From assembly GCF_000327385.1 (NCBI RefSeq), contig NW_008709190.1, forward strand, positions 2,337,864 through 2,401,863: 64,000 bases of DNA, in the 5' to 3' direction. A program made the position numbers and the translations under genes. The notes below the pieces were generated by a model, which made no database searches, had not been told where the DNA came from, and was given only the letters and a program-made list of their open reading frames with translations. This DNA comes from Lottia gigantea. Lineage: Eukaryota > Mollusca > Gastropoda > Lottiidae. This document shows positions 1 through 15,100 of the stretch, in pieces. The stretch's first letter is position 1. Each line of letters starts with the position of its first letter.

Positions 1-3678
<3,678 letters not shown>

Positions 3679-5150
3679 TAGAAAATTAAATTATATTATT
3701 AAAAACAGTTATTAAATTTGAGTATTTTCAAATATGGCTGCCAAATGGTTGAGGTTTCGCGGAAGGAAAAGTGGTTGTGAAAAAAAGTTGTTAATAAGTG
3801 CAGCGTAGTGATTTCATGTCTAGCAATAATTTGACTAGACAGAAAGACAGTGGTATATAAAAGTGGTATACTAGTAGAAAGTGGTACAGACTATATTTTG
3901 AATTAAGAAGTGCTTTCTGAACGTCTTACATGCCAAACATTCCATATGCTTTATATGGTAAACGACGTATACATACTTAAAACATTTCATGTATTATATT
4001 TATTATGTTTCTTGCCGTGTGCAATGTTACCTCTATCAACTTTGACGTTGTTATGGTGCAATGAGACTTTAAATGTTGATTAGTTCAAATTTGAAAATTC
4101 GAAATGCGTGTTCATCGGCCATCTTGAAATATCCAGTCGATTCAAGCCTGTCATTAGAAACCTCAATATAAATTGATAAGATGCCATAATATAATAATTT
4201 GAAGTCCAGAGAAGGTTATGGCTGTATGCCTTCAGAGTTCAGTCTGTCTCAAAATGAAATGTGCTCTTGGTATTAATATTATATAAAATTGAGATATGAA
4301 ATCGTTTATTATTTAAAAAGATATTGTAAATTATTGTATAATTGTAGACGGGTAGTTAGACAAATTGTAGAAAAATCTTACTGTGCATTCCTTTCAATGA
4401 CAAAAACCCTATAAATTTTCATGTCATTTTCTCGTGAATAATTATTCCCATATTTGTCTCTGTTTTGGCGGCCATTTTGTTTTCTGGTTGTACTTGTGTG
4501 ACAAATTGAGGCTGTTTATTTTGTACATGTATATGCCATGTGAGATTTTAAAAAAACGTGATTAATTTATTCTAGTCGACGAAAAGGCATTTTTATGTGA
4601 ATGAAAACTTGTATATTGTATATAGGATAATTTAAGAGTATAGTTGTTCGTGAACATGTTTTGTATTATTTCATTTCATAACTTAAGTTATTTTTTAGTA
4701 TTCCCTAAATCTGCATTATTAATGTAACTTAAAACAAAGTATGCAGATTTGGAGATGACGAAAGAATTTTGAATGAATGAAACATTACTGAAAATGTGTT
4801 CACTTTATAAATTATCCTCATAATTCAAGAATTTATTTACATTGTATATTATGTTTGTATATTTTATTCGTTCTTTAATGGACATAATTATTTGTCAATA
4901 CAAAAAAATGAAGAAAATATAGAAGGGAAACCGAATACAATTATATTGTTTTGTTTTTACGTACGCCTTGTTTGGCGGCTCGGCATTGGAAACAAAATGC
5001 AGTTGAAGTCAAATTTCTATTTGCTCCTGCTTAAGCTAATACAGACCAGCAAGTCAGGAGCATAAGCTTCCTTTTTTTTACTTCCAAGTGTAGACGTATT
5101 TTTAACTTAACTTGTAGTGCACAGGAAGTCGTGTTATTATACTATCCGAA
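3679..5150 (+). other. TFAP2: Probable 3' UTR and downstream flank of AP-2
   Basis: AT-rich sequence with no supported coding frame directly after the AP-2 stop. ATTAAA hexamers at 3685, 3698 and 3711 are possible polyadenylation signals but sit very close to the stop. No clear AATAAA was seen in this stretch, so the transcript end is uncertain and the UTR may be long. A match to the Pumilio consensus (TGTATATA) lies at 4617-4624. It is a weak signal in such AT-rich DNA. Confidence 0.35.
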
Positions 5151-8100
5151 GAACTAATTTTTTTCCCATGTCTGTCAGATCTACCAGCATCAATGACTTT
5201 AAGAAACGGGGTTGATAATCTAAATGAACTATCTCGACTTAATCGAGGATCATGTCCCAGACCAGTTGTAGGTTAGCGATTGCTAAACCACAAGGAGAGT
5301 CAATTGCTGTCTTTGTCTATAGAGTACACACTATTTGGTCAAATTGTTAATTGCTGGATGTCTTTCAGCCAAGAGAATAACGATGGACCTTCTGGTACCC
5401 TATCCAATCGAAATCAACTTCGGACAAATACAAATATATATTGCAGTTTCTAATTATCCAAGCATAAAAAGACAAAGATTTCAAAAACATCGTTGTAAAG
5501 TGTGTAACATTGCCGATCTGTAACAAAATTGAATGTTGATGCATTCCAGGTACACGTACTTTACGTAATGGTGTTCTGCATTATTAAAACGAGGAATGTC
5601 GAAAACGTGGATTCTAGAAACCAGTCAGTTGAATCACTTTAGCTCCGCATAGATTTCAGAATACACTACTGAATCAACTTGGCAAATGTTGCGGACTGTC
5701 TGTCAAGAATTACGTCCCTTTTTGTTAGCAAAAGCAGACTTACTAGTCTATTCAATGCTCTTTCCATTGCAATTCATGTTTGTGTTGAATATATTAATTC
5801 AAAAAGGCTATATTAATTAAAACCATAGCAAAATGTCTCTACACTAATAGGACAATGGCAGCTTATGAGCCCTGTAAGTTTTAGTCCAAGAACGTCATTT
5901 GATTCACCACTACAATAATTATTGTAACAAATCTACAATCTAATAACAAAACAGAAAACAGCATGTTGAATGTTGAATTTAGTTTTGGGTGATCAGTGGT
6001 TCCAGACATACAAAAGTTCTGCCCTGTTGTTCTACATCTTCTTGATGTCCTGGACCACTAGTGAAGGTTTGATAAAGTTGAAAACATTTTTGGGTCTCCC
6101 TTAATAAATATTAAAGCACCAGTAAAAGTCTTACAAAATGAAATCCGGTGATAGGCAGAGTAGACTAAAAGACATGCCAACTAAGGTAAATAGCCACATA
6201 TTGCAAATAGCAGGAGCAAATATGTAATAACGAAAAAAATGGGAGAACTCCATTTCTGGTTAGAAAGTTCGAGTCACTTAAACTACAGAACTAAACAGTC
6301 TGCTAATTTTCCAAAACTTATAGAGACATTCCACTTTTTTGTAGGTCGAATTTTTTTTTGCTCCAATTTGTAAAAACTATAGTGTACACCAAGAAAGTTA
6401 CCCTTTAACGAATTTGAAAGTTTTAACTAAATATGCAGCCGTTATAACCAGAATTTTGGAAGCTATTAGATAACTAGTGTACGGATTTGAGTAAAATAAA
6501 AGTAATATGTCTCAACTAATAGGTTTCAACTAATAATATCGAGCCCTTATAAAGCCAAAAACCAAAACTAGGTCAAACTGCTTAATTAACAATTAGTAAT
6601 CTTTTTAAATTAACCCGTTTAAAATAAATTCAGTTTGATCAGGAAGATACATGGATATAAATAGCATACTTTAAATATATTTTCAGGTATAATTTACAAG
6701 GTTCTGAAAATGAAAACTTTTACAAAATAACGGAATACACCTTTAAAAACGAATCATAGGAAGATTCAGATGACTTATACTTCATTGAACATCTACGATA
6801 TCTTAATATAAGAAAGCAGTAATGTTCGCGATTTTGGTTTACTATTAGGTTGAAATGTCAAGCCACTTACAAAATTGCAAAACTTCTTCCCTGATGACAT
6901 CTCGCCTTAACTACGGCAACTCAGACAAAAGATGTTTCTCAAACGCTGCACCATTACTGCAGAACCATCATCCAAAAAATTTTAAAACTTGAAAACACAG
7001 ATATTTCAAACAACATTTTATATAGTGTGTCTTAGTGAAACGAACCGGTTTTTTGTACTGGAACAAGTATCCTTTTTCATTTTTTAATGAAAAAGCATCC
7101 ATTCTAAACCCTTCCCCGAAATCTAAATTAATATCCACGAATATTTTAAGTGTTTACGGTTGATTTTCTATTCCGTTCTTCTTAGTACAATGAAGGAATA
7201 TCAAAAGGAATTATCTATGTTCATGGTATACTTTATACAATAGTGATACTGATTTCAACAGACTTAACATCATGAACAACGTTTGTTGAATTGGAATACG
7301 AGTTACATGGTTGGAAGTAAAATATCCAGAAACCTTATCTCTGTAGTCGTCAGACAAGAAGATTCTAGATCAAAATGTTTGTAATAATTTTAATTTATGT
7401 TCAAGAGACGTATGAAAACAGAATAAAGATGGTTTTTTTGCTCTGTTATTGTATCAAAAGTGTTCAATTAAAGAGGCTAAGATAGTAACAATGAATTTAG
7501 AGAGGTTACAAGTGGATTACGTCAAACATTTAAATAAAGTAATATAGGTCTTGAATGGATAGCCTGTAGTTATTTTTATTACAGAATAACGGACATGGTC
7601 TCGGCGCCATCTTTACAACGTTTAAAATTGCACATTTAAGATCTTTACATTTTGTGGATATTTCATTGGTTATGGATCATTGTTCCTGAACAGAATTCTT
7701 TGACATTCAAAACACGGTCTAATCCGCTTCATTTCTCACATTGTTCGAAAATTTGTCACCCGAATAATGACCATTGCAATTCTTCATTGTGGTCAGTAGT
7801 GTCCACTTGGGTTCTCTTTAAGTGACCAGACAAATGTAGCCGTTACGAGTAAAAAGACAATCAAGTGGTCAGTACTATTAAAATATCGAACCGTCTGTTT
7901 GTCGCCCACTGGTGAATTGGTCATCCTTTCTCTTTGTCGGTTAAAAAAATATCAAACTGATTTACATCGGTAATAAAACAATTCTTTTTCAATTGAATTT
8001 CGTAGTATTACGAGAAATTGTTGAGGGTTGTAAAAACATACCATAACTCACTGTCGTTTACTTTGTAATTGAGGTAACTACGTACTATATAATTTTAACT

Positions 8101-9989
8101 TAGTGTTGTACAATGATGTAATGCTATTGTATATTAAATAGATAGGTAGGGACTGTAGGTATATCTTACTATCTAGATACAAATCACTTATTTCAAGTAT
8201 CTACTACCGCACTCTTTCATTTAAGGACCAATATTTGTTTTATGTTGAGCCATAAATACAGAGACATCCAATTCAAAATCTATGGGAATCTATTTTTTCT
8301 AATATTCTTACATTTGAATTGAAAAGATCTTAAATAATAAAAATCCTTAAAAGAATATATCAATTCTACCAGAGAACCATTAGGTGTAAAACGATCGTTC
8401 ATGCAACATGGCGTCAACCGCTTACTTAGATATAAGAACTGCATGTAAGTGTAGCGTTATTTTTGTACCAGACCATCTTGTATTTTGGGCATCTCACAAC
8501 GGATCAGAAACGTCAGATTCTTGACGTCCCGTCAGAATTTATGCCGTTTTGATGCAGATCCTTGTGATATTTTGGCCCGACTGGTAAGCATGGACTCACA
8601 TCCAACTGCCTAGTCGGTTCCTTCTGTTGCAAATGTGGTGTCTACTGAAACGATTGTATGATTTTATTTAATGAAATGCTAATCAATATGATTTGTTTAT
8701 GATAAGCAAATCCAAATTTTAAATTAATTAGCCTTGCCAATAAAATTTTTCTAATTGAATAAAACCCTGGCACATCGCAAGTATTTCTGCATGTTTGGTT
8801 AAGAAGGACTGTCCAAATTATGTGTTGTTTGTCTTGCAATTTATACCTGACTTAGGCAATCAACAACACACTGGCGAAAAAACATCAAATTTTAAAACAT
8901 TATCTCTTATGGAAATATCCTCACAAATAACCTTTCCTTGATATCACAGTGACTAGTGTTACATGCTGCTTTTTGATAGAAAACAAGGATTTTAAAAAGT
9001 TATTTTTACAACTCCTGGTCGTTATTCCAAATTACCTTTTGAATTCATGAATGCTTATTTTATCCCTTTTCTCGTTGCTGAAAGCATAGTCATTTCCGCT
9101 GGAAATGATACACCACTAAAGTCATCGGTAAAAGTAAAAAATTCAATATAACGTCCCAACAAGAATTTTATCTCAAAAAATCTAAAAACACAATATCTTA
9201 ATTGCCTTCAGGTAGATGATAATCTTTTTAATCCCTTTAAACTTTCATCAATAATGAGGGCCATCACAGATGATATTATTCATCTTTATCTTCATACTTG
9301 ATTGGTTATTCATATCTATAACCGCTGATGGGAAAACTAGAAAAATACACTAGAAGTATTTTGTAAATAAGCTACTTCAGTTAATTGAGACAATGAATAT
9401 ACATTTTCAATTTAGGCCGAATAAATAACTGCAGTTATTGGTTATTCCTGATGCATCTGATTCACCCCAACGACGCCATTTGTTTGGAATTTAAAAAATC
9501 AAAGAAAAACCTTTCCTGATAAATGCACCACGCAAAACGAAATGCTCTTTCAAATGGACTTAAAATTGAACACATCGAGTTAATTACGTAAGGCATACAA
9601 TGTACAGTAAATTATTATACTGGAACAGTGATTGCTCGACCAAAACTATGCAATTCATTAACACGCTGATCTGTTTCCTCGAATCTTTTATACGGTCCTT
9701 ATCGCGTACATAAACGAAAAGGTTATTATTATACGTTAACGTCGTTAGTGTATTTTATTTTATGTAAAGGGAGATAATAAGTTATAAGATGTAACACCAG
9801 AGACTGCAATTGATTTCACACTACACTCTCGTAATGTAACTACAGTGAAAGGCAAAATACACATCACTACTGAAAATACTGATAAAACTAATAGACACTA
9901 GCAATTTACAGGGCCTTGAAGATCTGTCAATATTAATAAAATATGGAGAAAATAGTGTCAACGTATATAAAGATAGCTTGCCAGGCAAG
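5151..9989. other. Intergenic, no gene recognised
   Basis: AT-rich sequence with only short chance-like open frames, such as 5335-5523 (+) and 8642-8839 (-). None resembles a known family or has convincing exon boundaries. The one structured item is the MITE copy at 6318-6746. Confidence 0.5.
6318..6746 (+). mobile_element. MITE copy 1, TTAA-ended, T2/piggyBac-like
   Basis: A noncoding element of about 430 bp that recurs at 37.7 and 48.5 kb. Shared internal blocks include TTTCAACTAATAATATC, AAAACTAGGTCAAACT, CAGTTTGATCA and ATATTTTCAGGTATAATTTAC. The right end, reverse-complemented, begins TTAAAGGTGTATTCCG. The left end is TTATAGAGACATTCC, a degenerate inverted match. The ends overlap TTAA, as in the T2-type MITEs with TTAAAGGRR termini. 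It has no coding capacity and would depend on a transposase from elsewhere. The copy is well diverged from the one at 48.5 kb. Confidence 0.7.
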
Positions 9990-10816
9990 GTAATATACGC
10001 CCACTGGCAGCTTTGATTTTGAATAAAAATATTTAGCAGTACAGTAACAATCACTAGTATGAAATATTCAACCTTCAGTCATACACTTCTTTTGAACTCT
10101 TTAGGGCGATACTGAATAATATTGAGTTATTGTCTATGTTCTTGAAAACGTGTTCAATTTTTAGCTCGTGAAAACTCTAGAATTTAATCTTCAGCTCGGT
10201 ACTGAATAACAAAACCAAGTTTTGTCTAAATCTGGCAAGAATCATGCCTTTTAGTGTTTTAGCTAAAATTTGAAAGCTTTTTCAAGAACAAGGTCCTATG
10301 AAACGTATTTTGATTTTTTTGATTTTCGACAGGGTTCATCCATGGGTGATAATAAACAATTTCACCAAGTTTCGTCAAAATCTGACAATAATTGAGCCTT
10401 CTAGAATGTTTACAAGCTAGAAAGTTTTCATGAACAAGGGCAATAACTCATACCAAATATTTTTCGATTTTTCTGATTTATAATAGGGTTTATCCTTGGT
10501 TGATAACAAACACTCATGCCAAGTTTCGTCAAAATCCATCAAGAATTGTGCCTTCTAGAGTGTTTACGAGCTAAAAATTGAACGCGTTTTCAAGAACAAG
10601 GGCAATAACTCATACTAAATATTTTTCGATTCTTCTGATTTTCAATAGGGTTCATCCTTGGGTGATTACGACCACTCATACCAAGTTTTGTCAAAATCCG
10701 TCAAGAATTGTGTCTTGTAGAGTGTTTACGAGCAATTGTGGACGGACCGACGGACGGACGGACGGACATGGGTGACGGCAATATACGCTCCCCATTTCAT
10801 GTGGGAGTATAAAAAA
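9990..10816 (+). mobile_element. Pearl-like non-autonomous element (Helitron-like) with tandem core and GACG microsatellite
   Basis: The left end carries AATATACGCCCACTGGC. A unique stretch follows, then a core of about three and a half tandem units. The anchor CAAGAACAAGG (or variant) falls at 10283, 10429 and 10591, giving periods of 146 and 162 bp. Next comes a GACG microsatellite at about 10740-10766, then AATATACGCTCCCC and a short palindrome (CCCCATTTCATGTGGG) near the right end. Unique flank, tandem core, short tetranucleotide microsatellite and terminal hairpin is the organisation described for bivalve pearl elements, now usually grouped with non-autonomous Helitrons. No protein is encoded. 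Open frames at 9821-10054, 10578-10775 and 10691-10963 are overlaps with it. A shortened relative lies at 44697-44907. Confidence 0.7.
10740..10766 (+). repeat. GACG tetranucleotide microsatellite
   Basis: About six GACG/GACC-type units directly follow the tandem core of the pearl-like element. This is the position where pearl elements commonly carry a microsatellite. Confidence 0.85.
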
Positions 10817-11480
10817 GAGAAGGCATAACAGGCACAATTGTAAACAAAGCTGTTTATTTGTTGGTGAAAACATTTTACTTTTTTGGTGTTTTTGGACGAA
10901 GGACTGCTTACTTACAACTCCGGTGTACTTTTTACTGGAAATCAATCCAGTGGTACTCGCCACTCTTGTTTTGGAAAGTCAACTTCCATGAGCAAAACAT
11001 CATTACACTGCAGTCCCACGTTGACACTATTTTCCCCACATATTTTATTAATATTTCTTTCTCCATGTTCAATCAAGAAATTTAACATTCTAAAATTATC
11101 GAAATCGCGTTCTGCCACTCGTAGGCATGACCGAAACCGAACTGGTCGACAACTGCATATATTATGACCAAATTCACTTGTGCGGGAAACGACGTTACTC
11201 AATTATTCTTTTGCTTCTTCTATTAAGTCTATTTGTATTTTCTAAAATCTGACAAATTAAATTCCATACAGTACATTGAAATCCAAATCTAGTCAATAAC
11301 TGTAAGCTCTGCAGTACAGCACCGCGCCACTTAACCTAACCTTAATATTTACCATCTATGAAATTGTAGTGGAATGGAATGAAATATGTCAGTTACTGTT
11401 ACAGCATCCCTATGTCGGTATTGATAAAATCGTTCACGAGACAATCACGAGTAAGAATTGCTCAATGTTTTGATCTAGTT
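10817..11480. other. Intergenic, no gene recognised
   Basis: Short open frames on both strands between 10858 and 11202 overlap one another and match no family I know. They are treated as chance. No splice-bounded exon was convincing. Confidence 0.45.
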
Positions 11481-12130
11481 GTTATCTCCCTTGAAACGTT
11501 CTTACTCTTATTATTTATTTCTCTTATCATTTCATTTATGCATAGCAAAGGACTTCTTGGAGCGGGTTAGCCCTTTGACAGACCATCGTACATTAATAGT
11601 CAAATATTCGGATATAATTGACGAAAAGTTATTTAACAACAACCTTGAAATACTAAGTTAAAATAGTTCACAACCTTTTTAACTGGTTGTTATCTCCCTT
11701 AATACATTCATACTCTTATTATTTATCGTCAAATGTATGTCAATCATTTCGTTTATGCACAGCAGAGCAATTCTTGAAGCGGAGTTACCCTTTGAGCGAA
11801 CATCGTACATTTATAGTCAAATATTCGGATATAATTGACGGAAAGTTATTTAACAGCCTTGAAATACTAAGTTAAAATAGTTCACAACCTTTTTAACTGG
11901 TTGTTATCTCCCTTAATACATTCATACTCTTATTATTTATCCCCAAATGTATGTCAATCATTTCGTTTATGCATAGCAAAGGTATTCTTAGAACGGGATA
12001 GCCCTTTGAGCGAATTTCGCACATGAAAAGTAATACATTCGGATATAATTGACGGAAAGTTATTTACGTTGAACAACCTTGAAATTACGTTACACAACCT
12101 TGAAGTCCTAGGTTAAAATAGTTCACAGAT
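11481..12130 (+). repeat. Tandem repeat, about 210-bp unit, three copies
   Basis: The unit start GTTATCTCCCTT (first copy GTTATCTCCCTTG) falls at 11481, 11689 and 11903, giving periods of 208 and 214 bp. Later shared blocks are CATTTCNTTTATGCA, GGATATAATTGACG, AAAGTTATTTA and TAAAATAGTTCACA. The third copy has a small internal duplication near its end. The roughly 60-residue open frames at 11379-11875 arise from the repeat and are not genes. Confidence 0.9.
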
Positions 12131-15100
12131 TTTGCTTACCCTTGAGCACAAGAAAAATTGAATTTAGAAAAATGACAGATGATCATATGAAAATAAATCA
12201 ATTAGTTATGCATTCCATATAAAATATAAATATACAGGCGACGGTAGTGCCACGGAGGAAGCTGATATGAAAGGAAATAATGTAATAATCGTGATTAAAA
12301 GATCAATCGACTAGCCATAATTTTGAATATGATCGCTTTTCATGAATTTTGTGGTTGTTAGGTACATTGTTACATAGTCAATTTCATAAAACTGTTAACC
12401 GACTTATTCTAATAAAATGTAGATCTGCGAACCAATCACTATGTAAGTAATAAGAAACATGCAGTTGCACCCTGTATTTTCGTCCATGTCTTCAAGTGAA
12501 GCTTCAACAGCATCATTAATGCATCCCAAATTACCTTGGATTGTAGTATACTAATATGTTTACCTTTTTTTTTTAAGTCAATAGTCCTTGCAATGAATCC
12601 TCTTGTACTCATTTAACGTCTCTGAGTTTGTGATATTTGCATGTATGAAGTAAAAAGGACAGAGAAACAGTGGTATCCTATTTATTTTATTTAAACTTTA
12701 AGATTGCTTTCGTTAATGGATCTTAATTAATGCGTCGAACAGGAGTGCTAGACAACAACTGTGTCAAATTGCAGATGAGGTCTACAGATAACATGAACAC
12801 CAATGACGTATTTGTCTGTCCCATCTACAGGAAATGAACTGATGATCATTGATGAAAAATAGCTTGTTTTTTCATAATCTGCATGTGTAGTATTATGAGC
12901 ATAGTTGACATCACTTGTGGGCAACCGGGAAATCAGCTTTTTGCTTATTAGCCTGCAGATAGAGTTATATAACCTGACCACTTAAACAAAATTATTCGCG
13001 GCTTTCTTCCACGACAATAATCCTGATCCTGCTCTACGGCCAGACAAATAACTGGAGAGATACCTCAATGACCTCTCGTTGTACCGAATGTCAAGGGTGT
13101 CCGTATCAGTATATCTGAAGGACATTCTTAAATCAGTTTCCAGTTCAATAACATGTTAATTTTTGTGTTGGGAGACACCGAGATATCCTAACAAAGCTAA
13201 TTATTTCAATATAATAATTGATATTTGTTTTTTATGTGACAACATTCCGGCAATAACATTCGCACCAATGGCTCCAGGGGCCCCGCAGGAGGAAGAATCT
13301 TCTCTGAATGTGAAGAGTAATTAGATAGGAACGACATTGGTACATTCCTGAACGTATCGGTGCAATACAAATAACATGGACTCTTAGTTTCTTAAAGTAC
13401 TTAAATACCTCCTTAAAGTTATTTTAGATCCAACATGATTATATTATCAATTACATTTCATAAAGGTAAAATTTGGTTCTCATGGGGCACACGAACCATT
13501 CGTAAAGGTAGTAGATTTCGAAGTCGAACATAACAAACATTATTAACATTCCCGATTTGTGGAAGGTTTTGTCGTCGTTACATTCGGTAAAAGTCTCACA
13601 AAGTACGCGATGTGATATTCAAAAAGTCAAATCACAGGTTCAGAAGGATATTTTTTGGAAATGAATCTAAAATTACGAGAAAGTTTCCCCAAAAGTTGAG
13701 CTCTTTCATCTATCTACAGAGTCAATATTGTGTCTCTATTCATATCATTTTCCACAAAGTTTTCAATTTTCGATATTCAATTTTCACTAAGGTCAGACAA
13801 CTGGGTCTAACCGTGAATTCAGACTTGTTTATCCTATACACTTACATCACATAATTGTATAAGGGATTAACCTGTAATATCTAGTCATGCAATCGATCGT
13901 TGAAAATGTTAAAGTTAAGGTTAAGCAAATGTCAGATTCGTTCTTCGTTAATATTATTTTTTCTTTGGAATACCGCTCCCTATTCCTTACATCAAAGCTA
14001 CATGATTATATTGATACGTACATCAATTCATTAGCGATATTTTTCTGTGTTCCCAAGTCTGACATGGTTTCTAGTGAGATTTTAGTATGTAGCAAATCCT
14101 TATTTCTTAGCATGTAAATAGATCTTTTGATTCAATCTGCTTACGACTCCAAATTTGTAGCAGCTGTTAACTGTTTCGTTAGTGATGGTTTATAAATCAC
14201 GATCGATCACCAAAAAAAACTAATATGGACTGAGTTAGTAGAATCAAAATAATGGTCCCCCCATTTTCCAAGAACACTATATCATGTTACATGTGGTGTA
14301 AAGCAATGTTTTTTCTGTAAATGTATCGATAAGGGGCTGTTCTTATGATATTTGAAGAGGCTTATTTACTTGCACTGTATGTCGTTTTCAGGAGTCCTTA
14401 GTACTTGTGTCAAATAATAATCAAAGATCATTCACACTATAAAGCCAGATCTGGTAATGACAGGACTATATAACTCAATCACAATAATGAACATCGTTAT
14501 ACACATAAATACATACTTGAACCCAGTTTATTGATAACTTATAGCTTCCAATAATCCACCAGTTGAATGTTAACGCTTGACTTCTATTAATAAAGGGTAC
14601 AGATTGGATATGCCGTGTCAATAATGGATATATATGATTTCAGTGAATACTGTCTAATGACATGTCCTCTATCTGGTCACGAATGTCTTATAAAACTGTT
14701 TCATACACGCAAAATGCATCTCCACGATTGTCAAGGTAATACCCTCAACTTTAACTACAATAACTAATCTTGGCGAATACAGCCAATCAGAGACTTCGAT
14801 AACAGAAAGCGTCTCAATATTATGTTAGTAATAACTCAACCATTGTGACTAGATGAGGCTAGTGCTGGTCAATTTTCCTCAAAACTCCTCCGGTCTTCAC
14901 TAGCCCAATAATGTTCGGAACAGCAAATGTTGAAATTGCATCTATGAGCTACATCTTTCACCTTGTACAGGGTGTATGAGCGACGATGAGCTTAAGTTGT
15001 TAAAATAAGGGTATATCACCAGCGGTATTACAATTTTTAGGCATTGTGAATTACACAAATATTGCATCCCATTAATCAATTGATTCATACCTGAAATTTT

